Positions 17,832 to 29,777 of a stretch of 64,000 nucleotides of DNA are shown here, piece by piece. The stretch is from Gavia stellata (Eukaryota > Chordata > Aves > Gaviiformes > Gaviidae), in contig NC_082596.1 of the NCBI RefSeq assembly GCF_030936135.1, positions 784,605 to 848,604 of the forward strand. The letters run 5' to 3'. The notes below the pieces were generated by a model. It did no database searches, had not been told where the DNA came from, and saw only the letters and a list, made by a program, of their open reading frames with translations. The position numbers were made by a program, and so were the translations under genes. How positions within the stretch are numbered: the stretch's first letter is position 1; the number at the start of each line of letters is the position of its first letter.

Positions 17832-20800
17832 AGGGGACTGAATGAGTCTCTCCCAGCAGACCCTCTGGTTAAAGCAAAGCTGGGAAATGAGAAAATCGAA
17901 TTTTTGGTGGACACAGGAACTACTTACTCTGTTTTAAACACACTAGAAGGAAAATTAAGTACTAAAAGCATAAATGTTATTGGTGCAACTGGGATTCGTG
18001 AAACTCTGCCATTCTTTAAACCTCTACGAATGAAATTAGGAAAACAATGGCTCACCCACCAGTTTTTATACTTGGCAAATTCTCCAAAACCATTATGGGG
18101 GAGGGATTTACTTGAAAAACTAGATGCAGAAATTAAATTTAAGGGAGGTAAAATAGAGATTTTAATTCCAGAAGCTAAATATGTTGAGGTGGCAGCCTTG
18201 TTGTTACAGGATATAGATCCCAAGAAGGAAAAGATACCTCAAGAAGTGAAAGATGCCGTGATTCCCTTGGCATGGGCTGCAGAGATCCCAGGGAGGTCTA
18301 AGAGAGCAGAACCAGTAAGAATTTACCTTAAACCTGAATCATCACCGGTAAGAATTAAACAATATCCTTTAAAGTTAGAGGCCAGAATTGGATTAGTGCC
18401 AATAATTCAAAGATTTTTAAAATAGAAGTTATTGGTAGAATGTGAGTCTAAATATAACACCCCTATTTTGCCAATCAAAAAGCTGAATGGAAGAGATTAT
18501 TGACTCGTTCAGGATTTAAGGGCAATAAACCAGATAGCTCAGGACATTCATCCTGTAGTAGCAAACCCATATACTTTATTAACAGCCCTCACTGGAGAAC
18601 ACAGTTGATTCACTGTTTTAGATTTAAAAGATGCCTTTTTCTGCATTCCCCTGGATGGTGAAAGTCAAGAGCTTTTTGCTTTTGAATGGGAAAATCTGGA
18701 AACAGGCAGGAAAACACAATATACTTGGACAGTTTTGCTGCAAGGCTTTAAAAATAGCCCAATGATTTTTGGAAACCAATTAGCAAAGGAATTAGAGATT
18801 TGGAGAAAAGAAAATAATCAAGGGATCATATTGCAATACATGGATGATATTTTGATTGCAGCAGAAACCAAAGAACAATGTCTCTCTTGGACGATAAGTC
18901 TTCCGAACTTCTTGGGACTCAGTGGATAACAAGTGTCAAAAGAAAAGGCTCAAATAGCCCAAGAGACAGTTACATACCTGCGATTTGAAATTTTGAAAGG
19001 CCACAGGCAGCTGGGATATGAGTGGAAGAAAGCCATCTGCCGGCTTCCCAAACCTAGGACAACTAGAGAATTGCGAGCCTTTCTGGGAATGGTGGGGTGG
19101 TGTCACCTGTGGATTGCTAGTAATGGACCGTTGGTGAGGCCTCTATATGAGCTGTTAAAAGATACTCTCAATGGATATCTTGATTGGACTGACAATAGTA
19201 GAGCTGCGTTTAAGCAGCTAAAGCAAGCTCTGGTGGAGGCACCTGCTCTTGGATTACCAGACTTTACAAAGCCTTTCAAACTCTTCACTTACGAAAGAAA
19301 AGGAGTGGCCCTTGGGGTTTTAACACAGTTTCTCGGGACGCAATTGTGGGCAGTTGCATACTTTTCTAAGCAACTGGATAACGTAAGCCAGGGTGGGCCA
19401 GGCTGTCTCAGAGCAATAGCAGCAATGATGCTCTTAATTCAAGAAGCCCTCAAGTTCACCCTAGGGCAGAAAATTACTGTATATGTTCCTCATATGGTAA
19501 TTACTCTGTTAGAAGAGAAAGGTGGACACTGGTTAGCCCCCAGCCGCACTGAAATACCAAGTGGTGTTATTGGAACAGGATGACGTTCATCTTAAAACCA
19601 CTTCTATTGTTAATCCTGCTGTTTTTCTCTCAACTGATCGGGCAAAGGGAACACTGGAGCATGACTGCTTACAGACCATCGAAGAAGTTTACTCCAGCCA
19701 ACCCAACGTCAAAGACACCCCAATAGAGTATCCAGACTGGGAACCTTACACGGACGGCAGCAGCTTCATTTGAAATGGGAAACGAATGTCAGGATATGCA
19801 GTAACCACTGTTAATCAGGTAATAGAGTCTCGAGCTCTACTTTCAACGACTTCAGCCCAGAAAGCTGAATTGATAGCTCTCACAAGAGCACTGGACTTAA
19901 GTGAAAGAAATAGGGTCAACATATGGACAGATTCCAAATATGCCTTTGGGGTAATACATGCTCAGGGGGCTATTTGGAAGGAAAGAGGACTTTTATTGGC
20001 TCAAGGGACTACAATTAAACATGCCTCTCAAATTCAAGAATTACTGGACAGTGTTCAGAAGCCAGCAGCAGTAGCAATTATGCATTGCAAAGCACACCAA
20101 ACAGGCAAAACTACTCCAGAATTGGGTAATCAATTGGCAGATAAAACTGCAAGGGAGGCTGCAGAGAAAGGCATCCTAGCACTGATCCCAGAAAAGGAGA
20201 TAGTGTTACCAGGTATCCCACCAAAATATGATGATAAGGGTAATGAAATAATAACTAAGTTACAAGCTAAGGAACAAGTAAATGGATGGGTTGTTATGCT
20301 TATGGGACTAGTAATTGTTCCACCCTCACTGACGGGGGAAATTGCTAGAAGGGAACATAATAAGGTACATTGGGGAACAGAAAATTTAGTGAAACATCTT
20401 CAGAAAACTGTGATAAGTAGAGCAATGGTGGAAATTATTCGATCCATCACAGAAAAGTGCGAAACTTGCCTTAAAAATAACCCGAAGACAAGTAACAAGT
20501 TAGTGTTTTGGATTAACCAAAGGGGGAAACTCTCCTGGAGATTATTGGCAAATAGACTTTACTGAACTACTTAGAAGGGAAGGATATCGATACATTTTGG
20601 TATTGGCTGACACATTTACCGGATGGCCCGAGGCTTTCCCTTGTTGCACCAATAAGGCACGCGAAGTAATCAAAATTCTATTAAAAGAAATAATACCCTG
20701 ATTTGGTACACCTTTAGGAATGTCATCAGGTAATGGGCCACATTTCATTGCTAAGGTTGTGAAACAGTTAAGTAAAGCTTTATCTATAACCTAGGACTAT

Positions 20801-21362
20801 CACGCATCCCATTGGCCACCATCAAGTGGCAAGGTGGAACGAATGAATTACACTCTTAAGCAGCAGCTTGTGAAAATTTGTCAGGAAACCTCAATGAGTT
20901 GGGTACAGGCGTTACCTTTAGCATTATTAAGAATTAGAACTCGGCCTCATGGGAAAGGCAATTTGAGTCCATTCGAGTTGTTATATGGATGACCCTATGG
21001 GGCTCCACACGTGCCATGTGCCAACCACGTAACAGGGGAAATAAACCTTAAGAATTACTTAATAAACCTAGGAGAAACCTTATGGGGACTCCAAAAATAT
21101 GTGGCAACAAGCAGACCTCTGGGACTTGATGTACCTCTGCACTTGTTCCAACCCGAGATTGGGTTTACATCAAGTCATGGAATACAGAACCATGGATGGA
21201 AAAGTGGAAAGGACCATTCCAGATCCTGCTAACTACCTATACAGCTGTAAAAGTCTGGGGTAAGGGTCAATGGATCTGATCCACTATTCAAGAGTCAAGA
21301 AAGCTCCAGCACCATGGAAGTCCGAAGAGCAGTCTCCTTTGAAACTCAAAAGATTAAAGTAA
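17832..21362 (+). pseudogene. pol: pro-pol remnant (protease, RT, RNase H, integrase)
   Basis: Protease active site DTG is at 17910-17918. RT keeps the LDLKDAFF box at 18618-18641 and YMDD at 18837-18848. RNase H follows with DGSSF (near 19755). The integrase HHCC zinc region lies at about 20350-20480 and the core from about 20537, with the first Asp at 20555-20557 and the Glu at 20837-20839. The second catalytic position reads Gly (GGT, 20729-20731), so the DDE triad is broken. Stops: 18423, 18501, 18606, 18927, 19771, 20699, 20792 and 20990. Frame changes lie near 19540-19560, 20515-20535 and 21195-21205. The end overlaps the env start, as in gammaretroviruses. Confidence 0.92.
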
Positions 21363-22571
21363 CAATAATGGTGTTTTTAATATTGGATCAAGTAGCCTCA
21401 CCCCACACCTCTAAGACTTTAAGCTTACCTAGGGAGAAAAGGAACATAAGAGAGATGGAACGGTGTGATGAAAATACCCATATACAATGGGTAAAGAAAG
21501 TCTCACTGGCAATAAACGCAAGTGAATGTTGAATATGCACTAAACTTCTAGAGCACAGCACTGCAAAGAGAATTCCATTAATTGGCATTCCAGTCCCTTT
21601 TAATACTACATGGAATGATCTCTGGGACAGGCCTGATGAGCGTTTTGTAGAAAATAATGTTGACTTGCAGACTGGGGAAATAGAGATCCCCAGGTTAACA
21701 GAAAAGATAAAATGTGTGATAGATAACAAAACTAATCTTCCAGGCAATTTCTCGGTAGGAACTTGCCCACAATGTGCTTGGCTTTTCCAACTTCAACTAC
21801 AAAAAGGGCAAAAGAAATACAGGGGAAAATATTGGAAAATTTGGAAAGGAACTGGATGGTATTGGTTATGCAGGGAAAAAAAGTGAGAAAGGTGCTACCA
21901 CCCTGATGAGCATGTGTATATTGGGAGTAGTCCTCCCAAGATTTTAAGTAGTAACTCAGCTTTTTGGGACTGGATGGATAAGATTGCCTATGGGAAAACA
22001 GAAAAGAAGTTTAAACAACCCATTAATAAAAGACCGACAGCATTCCTCTCTTTAGTTAGGTGGCTTATTCCCGTGTTAGGATAGTGAATTAGAGAAAGCT
22101 ATAGTAAACATATCGGGTATAATGGAAGAAATTGGAAATGCCACCTTTGATGCAGTAAAAACTCCACAGAAAGAAGTTACAGAGGTATCCAAGATTACCC
22201 TCCAGAATAGAATGGCCTTAGATATGATGTTGGCCTCACATGGAGGGGTGTGTGCAGTTGTAAATTGTAATTGCTGTACCTATGTTGATGAAACAAGAAG
22301 AATCAATGCAGATTTAGGTTTCATTAAATAACAACTTGGTATCCTACAGAAAATACAGAGAGATGATACTTCGTGGGGATTTACTGAAATTTGGGACAAA
22401 CTGACTTCCTTGTTACCTGATTGGAGATGGCTAAAGAACCTATTTATCATTATAGTAGTGATAATTTGTGTTTGTGTTTTAACATGTGAAAGATGGTGTT
22501 TGGAATGTAAGAATATGTATTTGAACTATGGATTAAAGGGATCCATAATTTCAAGAAAAGGGGGGAGTTGA
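21314..22571 (+). pseudogene. env: env remnant (surface and transmembrane subunits)
   Basis: The ATG at 21314 lies in a good initiation context inside the end of pol. The surface part is interrupted at 21530 (TGA) inside a Cys-x-x-Cys context, at 21884, and at 22082/22085, where a frame change follows. The transmembrane part (22090-22571) keeps an LQNR-type immunosuppressive-domain signature at about 22198-22254 directly before the CX6CC motif (22251-22277). A stop lies at 22329 and a membrane anchor (LFIIIVVIICVCVL) at about 22440-22485. The final stop coincides with the first bases of the 3' LTR. CX6CC indicates a gamma-type, covalently linked Env. Confidence 0.9.
22553..22567 (+). promoter_or_regulatory. 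Polypurine tract
   Basis: Fifteen consecutive purines ending GGGGGGAG directly before the 3' LTR; primes plus-strand DNA synthesis in retroviruses. Confidence 0.85.
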
Positions 22572-23125
22572 TAACATATGGAACATGTCTTGAAATAATA
22601 GGTAGTTAGCTGATGCTCTTGACAGATACAATGTGAGCAACTGCCAAAATAGCCAAGGACAGTAGATATTGTGTACAGGGGAAAGAGGAGCTTAAAGATA
22701 AAAACTGGTAAAGAACTGGTTCTCAAGGCTAGAGATTGGGCATAATGAGATGAGAAGGAACTGCACAGGCGCAAGAAGAAAGTTCAACTAGCGGACACTA
22801 GAAAACAATCCCCAGAGACCCTCGAAGACCACCTCAAGAATTCTAAACTGCATGCGTAAAGACTATGCAAATAGGTTATTTAGTTCCCGGAAAAAAAGAC
22901 GAATATGTATAACAATTCCAGGAAACCTAATGCATGTGTATGTAATAGGCCAATATAAGCTGCAAACTAACACTGTTTAGATATGCAGACTAGGTGGAAT
23001 TTCCCGCCGCCCCCCCCCCCCCCCCCCCCCCCCCCGGTGCATCTGGTGCCACAATAAAGAATGCCTGCTTTCTAACCTACAAACAAGTGTTAGAGAGATT
23101 TTTAAGACTGACTATTCCAGTAACA
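22569..23125 (+). repeat. 3' LTR (557 bp)
   Basis: Starts TGATAAC after the polypurine tract and ends TAACA. Contains CAATATAAG (TATA-like) at 22951-22959 and AATAAA at 23053-23058. A run of 26 C (23010-23035) replaces a 5-C run in the 5' LTR. Confidence 0.9.
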
Positions 23126-23239
23126 ACACTTCCTTATGTCCATCTGTCCTTCCTCCTGCTTTTCTCCTCCATTTTGCCCCTCCGTCCTGCTGAGTTTGGG
23201 CACAGAGCCTTGGAGGTTGGTGGGGGGACCACTGCTCGT
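23126..23239. repeat. Piece of dispersed unit right of the provirus
   Basis: Aligns with 34550-34650 (words CCTCCTGCTTTTCTC and GCTGAGTTTGGGCAC), so the provirus sits in or next to a dispersed unit. Confidence 0.6.
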
Positions 23240-23437
23240 GACGGGCTGGGCATCGGTCGGGTAGTGGTGAGCATGTGTTTTCATTTGCATCACTTGTTTG
23301 TTTTTTTTTTAATTTGTTTTTAATTATTAAACTTTTTTGTATCAACCCACGAGAGTGTCTCTCATGTTTACCTTTCCAATTCTCCCCCCATCCCAGCTGT
23401 ATGGTGCTTAGTTGCCAGCCAGGGTTAAACCATGACG
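23240..23437 (+). mobile_element. LTR fragment (R-U5) of the ERVL-like type
   Basis: Contains GGCTGGGCATCGGTCGG, ATTATTAAAC (polyadenylation signal), ATCAACCCACGAG and a terminal TGGTGCTTAGTTGCCAGCC...ACCATGACG. These match the end of the solo LTR at 3615-4202 read on its sense strand, and the fragment at 36049-36304. Confidence 0.8.
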
Positions 23438-26399
23438 CCGTTTCTACTTTTATGAAGCTGCCTATTGTTATTTTTTAAGTTTTTTAAATTTTTAAAAATA
23501 CCTTAAAATACTTTAAATAGTTAAATATTTTTAAAACCTGCGGCGTACCTGGCTGCTTTTAAAATTTTCTTTCTATGTCTACTTTCATCCAGTTCACTGT
23601 CTTTATTTTGTAATGTATTCTTCTCTTTTCTGTGCCCTGTCGCTTCTAAGGTTCCTTTCTATTTCTCCGTTTACTGTCACTATTTTTTTTCATTTTTCTT
23701 GTCTGTCCTGTGCCCAATCCCTTTTAAAATTTTCCTTCTACGTCTACTTTTATCAAGCTGCTTATCACTGTTTATTAATTCTTTCCTGGCTATCTTGTAC
23801 CCTGACCCTTTTACATTTTCTTTCTAATTCTACATCTACTTTAACCTATTTGCTGTCTTTATCACGTCTTTATTTCCTTAATCACCATGGCTTTTTAACT
23901 TTTCTGTCTACTTTTATCCCGTTCGTGGTCTTTGTTTGCCTACCTTTACTTTTTTTTTTAATTCTTTCTTGTTTTTCCTAACGCCATCGCTTTTTAAAGG
24001 GTTTTTTCTACATCTCTTTTAGTTCGCTGTTCCACTTTTTTTAATACTTCATTTATTTCCCTAATCCCCCTCACTTTTTAAATGTTCTTCCTATGCCTAC
24101 TTTTATTCCCCTTGCTGGCTGTTTTTCAGTATTGCTTCTCTTTGTTCTGTGCCATCGCTTTTTAGGCTTTCTTTCTACATCTTCGGTTTAGTTCACCATT
24201 GCTATTTTTAAATTTTTTCCTCATTTCCTTAGTCTGCGTTGCTTTCAAAATTTCCTACTTTTATCTCGTTTGCTGTCTTTAGTGTTCAATTATTTTTTCT
24301 TGGCTTTCCTTAGTGCCATCGCTGTTTAGAATTTGTCTCCATGTCTCCGTTTTAGTTCGCCGTCCCCATTTAAAAATTTTTTCCTTATTTCTTTAATCCC
24401 CGCTGCTTTTAAAATGTTCTGTCTACTTTTATCCCGTTCGCTGTCTTTATTGCGCTGTCTTTTATTTTTTAGTTATTTCTTATCTCTCCTTAGTGCCGTC
24501 GCTTTTAAAATTTTCTTACAACCTCTGTTGTAGTTCCCTGTCGCTAGTGAATTTTTTCCCTTTTTTTCCCCCACTAATTGCCATTGCTTTTTAAATGCAG
24601 TTTCTATGCCTACTCTTCTTCCCTTCGATATCTTTATTTTTCATTATTTCTTGTCTGTCTTCAGTGCCATAGCCTTTTAAATTTTCTTTCTACTTCTCCA
24701 TTTTAGTTCAGTGTCGCTATGATTCCATTTTTTCCTTATTTCCTTAATCCCTGTTGCTTTTACAGTTTTCTGTCTAATTTTATCCCGGTTGCTGTCTCTC
24801 TTTTTTAGTTATTACTTATCTGTCCTTAGTGCCGGCGCTATACAAATTTTCTTTCTACGTCAGTTTCAGTTCGCTGTCCCTATTTTTAAATGTTTTTCCA
24901 TTCATTTCCGTAATCGCCATCGCTTTTTAAATTTTCTACTTTCACCCCGTTTGTTGTCTTTATTTTGCTGTCTTTTCTTTTAATTTTTTTCTTCTCTCTC
25001 GCTGGTGCCCTTGCTTTTTAAGGCTCTTTTCCTACATCTCTCTTAGTTTATTGTCCCTGTATTTTATTTTTTCCCTTTATTTCCCTAATCCCCCTCGCTT
25101 TTTTAACGTAATTTCTATGCCTACTTGTATTCCCTTTGTTATCTTTATTTTTAATTATTCTTGTCTTTCCTCAGTCCCGTTGCTTTTTAGATTTTCTTTC
25201 TATGTCTCCGGTTTAGTTCACCGTCCCTATTTTAACATTTTTTCGTTCTTCAGTCCCCATTGCTTTTAAGATTTTTCTCTCTAAGTTTATCCCGTTTACT
25301 GTCTTTATTTTTTAATTATTTCTTCTCTTTCCTTAGTGCTGCCGCTTTTTACAATTTCTGTCTGTCTTTGTTTAGTTTGCCGTTGCTACTTTTTTAATGC
25401 TTTCCTCTCTTAGTCCCTTGGCTTTGAAAGTTTTGCTTCTATGTATACTTTTATCTAGTTTGGGTTTTTTTTTTACATTTTCTCCTGTTTGTCCTCTACC
25501 CAGTTGTTTTTGAAATTTTCTTTCTATGTCTTCCTCTGTCAAGCTTCCTATCCTTATTTTTCAGTAGTTTTCAGTATGTTGTGTACCCTGTTGCTTTTTC
25601 AATTTACTTTGTATGTGTCTCTCCCTCTTTGTCATCCTTTCCAGGTCTTGCAGCCTGCGCTTCACTTTGTAAATTTTATTCATATGCCTCTGTTTATTTC
25701 GATCACTGTCTCTATTTTTTTTATTTTTTTCCCCTCTCTTAATCCCTTGGCTTTTAAAATTTTGTTTCTATATACACCGGTAATCTAGTTTGCTGTCCCT
25801 GTCTTGAGTTCTCTGCTGGCTGTCCTGTACCTCTTCGCATTTTCATGTTGCCTTCCATGTCTGCTTTTATCGAGCTCCCTATCCCTATTTTTTAATTCTT
25901 TCCTGCCTGTTGTGTACCCCGTCACTTTTGAATGTTTCTTTCTTGCTCGTCTTTTATCCGGTTTGCTCTCCCTATTTTTTGGTTTGGTTTTTTTTCTGTT
26001 TTCCTTACCCTGTCACTTCTTAAATTTTCTTTTTATGTCTCCATTTATCTAGTTCCCTTTCCCTTGTTTTTAGTTCTTTCCTGTCGTATACCATGCTGCT
26101 TTTAAAATTTTATTTCTGTGATTCCATTTACCTGGTTCACTGGCTTGTTTTCTTCTTTCCTGCATTTCCTGTAGCCCATCGCTTTTTCTTTACTCTTTCA
26201 AATCTCCCTCTACAGAGCTCCCTTTGACAATTTTTAAAATTTCCTGCCTCTCTGTCCTGTTCCTTTCTATTTCTCCCTCGATCTGTCTTACATGCTCCGA
26301 TTTTTATTTCTTGCCCATGTTTATCGCTTTTTAATTTCTCTTTCTTTGACTGCCTCTCTCCGGCTTCCTGTCCATATTTTTTTTTTTTTTAAATTCCTT
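23438..26399 (+). repeat. Pyrimidine-rich satellite, block A
   Basis: Monomers of about 80-95 bp, plus strand C/T-rich, with recurrent GTGCC(G/A)TCGCTTTTTA, TTTTCTTTCTA, GTTCGCTGTC and TTTCCTTA. Its monomer order is paralogous to 36305-38690: both start with TATGAAGCTGCCTATTGTTA just after an LTR fragment. Phenylalanine/leucine/serine-rich frames are compositional. Confidence 0.92.
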
Positions 26400-27375
26400 C
26401 TGCTTTGTTCCCCTGTTGCAGTTTTCTCTCTGTCTCCCTCTATCCAGTTTCCGACCGTGGAAAAAATCCCCCTCCTTTGTCTCTCTGTCCCTCTCTGCTG
26501 TTCCCGTCGTCCTGCTCGGTCCCTTCCATCTTTCAGCCCTGCTCCCTCCCCCTGTTATTTATTGCTCCATCTCCCCATCCTCCTCCTCAATGCCCTCCAT
26601 TTCTCATTCTCATCTCTCTCTCTCTCCATCCTTGTGCGGCTCCCTGTCCCTCTTTTTTTTGTTCCCAGCATCCCATTTTCTGGCTCCCTGTCCCACACCT
26701 CTTCTCTACCGCCCTCTGTCCTCCTTCCTGCTTGCCTCTTCCCTCTTTTCCTTCTGTCCTGCTGCCTTGGGGCACCGAGCCTTGGAGCCAGCTCACTACC
26801 GGGATTCCTAATGTGCATTAAGGAATAAACTTTTCCTGCCTCTTCTGTGCCCCTGTGTGTGTTTGCAGAGCTCGTGGCTGTGGACAGGTGCTGGGGAGGG
26901 GGGCATGTGCTGGGGGCTTTGGCAGGGGCCCCTGTTGCCAATGGGCTCCAGCTGGGCCTGGAGCTGGGGCAGCCCCAGGTGTGGCCAGTGAGGCTGAGGA
27001 TGGGGCTGGCCCTGCTGTGTGAAGGGGCTCTAGCTGTAAAGGGGGCTGCCAGGGCACGCCTGCCTGAGGGAGCTGACAAAGGGGAGCTGGCTGAGGAGGA
27101 GGGAACCCAAGGGGGCCTTGCAGGCAGGTGCCTCCAGCAAGGCACAGCCAGTCCCTGCAGCCACGAAGGGGCCCACGAAGCCATCCCTGACAGAACGCAC
27201 CACCAGCATGCAGTGCTGGGAGCTCGGTGCCTCCATCGGCTGCATGGGTGAGCCGCTGGGAAGCCTGGAGGTAGAAGAGCATTGAGGTGCCTGCCGCTGA
27301 GGCAGAGAGAAAAGCGTTGGGGCGGTGAAGGTCTCCTGCCAGTGCCCAGAGCTGTGGTGAGTCATGCGTTCTCTT
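26400..27375. repeat. Dispersed unit, best-preserved copy
   Basis: Left half CT-rich (26400-26760). A conserved junction GGGGCACCGAGCCTTGGAG follows, then AATAAA at 26824-26829 followed by T-rich and GTGTGTGTTTGCAG sequence. The GC-rich half ends with GGTGAAGGTCTCCTGCCAG and GTGAGTCATGCG. Parallel copies lie at 34351-35165 and 38690-39715. The signal order (AATAAA, then GT-rich) looks like a transcript 3' end. A minus-strand frame of 209 codons (26555-27184) recurs in the other copies. Confidence 0.8.
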
Positions 27376-27710
27376 GTGTGCGGCCCGGTCCATCTCTGCT
27401 GCCCTTTCCCAGTTCTCTGCCTGACCTCCCTGCCTGTCCCTGCTTCTGTCTCCCTGTCTGCCGGCCCACCTACCTTGTCCAGCTCCCCAAAACTTGTTAC
27501 TCTTCTGCCAACTCTGCCCTGTACCACTTCACCTATCCAGTTTTTTTTTTCTCTGTTTTCCTTTCTCGGCTCCTTCTCCCTACTTCTTCGTGTTTTGCTG
27601 TGTTCCTTCTACCCCATTGCATTTTATTTTCTTTTTCTGTGTTTCCCTCTCTCCAACACCCTGTCCCTATTTTTTAATTCCTCTCACTCTCCTGTGCCTC
27701 CTAACCCTCA
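27376..27710. repeat. CT-rich tract left of the second provirus
   Basis: Pyrimidine-rich sequence ending where minus-strand retroviral RNase H homology begins; no gene seen. Confidence 0.6.
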
Positions 27711-29644
27711 GTTACTTCCTTAATGGTTACCACTGCGTAACCTGCTTTCTGTGTTCTGTTCCACATAAAGCTGCTACCATCTACGAACAGGTCCCAGTCT
27801 GCATTTTCCATTGGCATATCTTTCACATCTACTCTGCTAGAATACGTCTGTTCCATTGTTTGCAAACACTTGCGAGTTAATTCTTCTCTACCAGGATCAA
27901 TAGTTAGAAAGGTTGCTGGATTCAGGATCATGATTACTTTCAGCTCCACGTCGTCTCGTTCCAAAAGAATAGCTTGGTATTTCAGCAACCAGTGTCCTCC
28001 TTTTTGTTCTAGCACTGCTGTAACTGCATGGGGTACAAATTCAGTTAGCTCTTGTCTCTGTGTCAATTTTTGGGCTTCTTGGATCAGTAGTACTGTAGCC
28101 ACCACTGCTTGGAGGCATGCTGGCCATCCTTTGCTAACATTGTCTAATTGTTTTGAAAAATGCCCCACAGGTCTTTTTGATGATCCCAGACTCTGGGCAA
28201 ATACCCCTAAGGCAATATGCAGTCTTTCATGTACAAGTAATTCAAATGGCTTTTCCAAATTCAGAAGGCCTAGAGCTGGAGCGCTCACTAAGGCCTGTTT
28301 CACTTTTGTAGATGCATCTCTGCACTCCTGAGTCCAATCGTCCAATCAGGGAGGTTTCCTTTCCCTTGTACAGCTTTAGACAGGGGTATGGCAGTGAATC
28401 CAAAATTCATTTTCCACAGGCGACACCATCCGGCCGTTCTGAGAAATGCTCTGAGCTCTTGTTTCGATTTGGGTTCTGGGATTTGACAAATAGCCTCTTT
28501 CCTTTGAGTTCCAAGACTACGCTAAGCCTGGGGAATTGTGAACCCCAAATATGTTACTTCCTGCTGGGCGATCTGTGCCTTTTTCCAGGACACTTTGTAC
28601 CCTGCCAGCCCCAAAAAGTTTAGAAGGTCTATTGTCATTTGTATGGAATCCTCCTTGTTACTTGTTGCTAGCAGTATGTCACCTACGTACTGCAGCAAGG
28701 TGATATTTTTCATGCGTCTTCTGCCAGTCTTCTAATTCTTTGGCTAATTGATTTCCAAAGATTGTAGGGCTATTCTTAAATCCTTGCAGTAATACTGTCC
28801 AGCACAATTGAGTTTTTCTACTGGTCTTTAGGGCTTTCCCATTCGAAAGCGAACAGTTTATGACTCTCAGTTGCTAGCGGAAGGCAAAAGAACACATCTT
28901 TCAGATCCAATACAGTAAACCATTTGTCTGTTTCCTTCAGGGTGGTCAAGAGAGTATATGGGTTTGCCAGTAGTGGGTGGATGTCCTGCACGATTTGATT
29001 TATAGCCCTTAAGCCCTGAACCAATCTATACTCTTCTGAATGTGGCTTTTTAATTAGTAAGATCAGGGTGTTGTATTCTGATTGGCATTCTTTTAATAAC
29101 CCCAAATTTACGAATTGTTCTATTAATGGTTCTAATCCTTTTCTTGCTTCTAATTTAATTGGATATTGTTTCCATCTTACCGGTCTGGCGTCTGGTTTCA
29201 ACTGGATGATTACTGGTTCTGCTGCTTGGATTGTCCTGGTGTTCCTGAAGCCCATAGTGGAGGTGTTACAGCCTTTTCAACTTCTTCTGGTATCTCCTAT
29301 AACTCAGCTTCCTTCTGTAACATAAAAACTTGGGCATCCAAAACTTTATTTTCAGGAATATGGATTTGGACTTTTCCTTTATAAAAAGTAATTTGTGCAT
29401 TCAATTTACTTAATAGATATTGTCCTAATAGCGATATAGGGCAATCCGGAATATAGAGGAATTAATGGGTTAACACCCTTTTCCCAAGTCCAAACTTCAA
29501 AGGCTGGAAAAACGGATGATTTTCTTTCCACCCTGTGGCACCAACAATTGACATGCTTTGACTACTCAAATTACCCTTGCATGTATTCAATACTGAATAA
29601 GTAGCCCCTGTATCTACTAAAAATTTTACTTTCTCATTCCCCAA
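27711..29644 (-). pseudogene. pol: pro-pol remnant of the second provirus
   Basis: Protease DTG lies at 29614-29606. RT segments run 29255-28818 (with the LDLKDVFF box), 28713-28522 and 28345-27711. The RT active-site box reads YVGD at 28689-28678, a glycine where the family has Asp, so polymerase activity is lost independently of the frame breaks between segments. The RNase H start (DGSSF) is present just before the truncation. Comparison with the first provirus shows the same domain order. Confidence 0.9.
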
Positions 29645-29777
29645 CCTTACTATAACCAGGGGTTCTGTTGAGGAGGGTTCCGACTCTGCTCCTGGTCCCC
29701 CCTGAATCTGAATCTAATGTCATCATGTTATCAGCCTGCCTCGGCATTTCCTCACGGCCCTGTCGACTTAAATGTGG

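Larger units (their letters stand above)
15572..23125 (+). mobile_element. Class I (gammaretrovirus-like) endogenous provirus
   Basis: A provirus in the order LTR fragment, primer site, gag, pro-pol, env, polypurine tract, LTR. Evidence for class I: a single CCHC zinc knuckle, a gammaretrovirus-type capsid, env overlapping the end of pol, and an env transmembrane subunit with a CX6CC motif. All genes carry stops and frameshifts, so it is a fixed, inactive copy. The two LTRs share obvious homology but differ at roughly 15 sites in the best-aligned 190 bp (counted by eye), so it is not recent. The left LTR lacks its first 230 bp or so. Confidence 0.95.
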
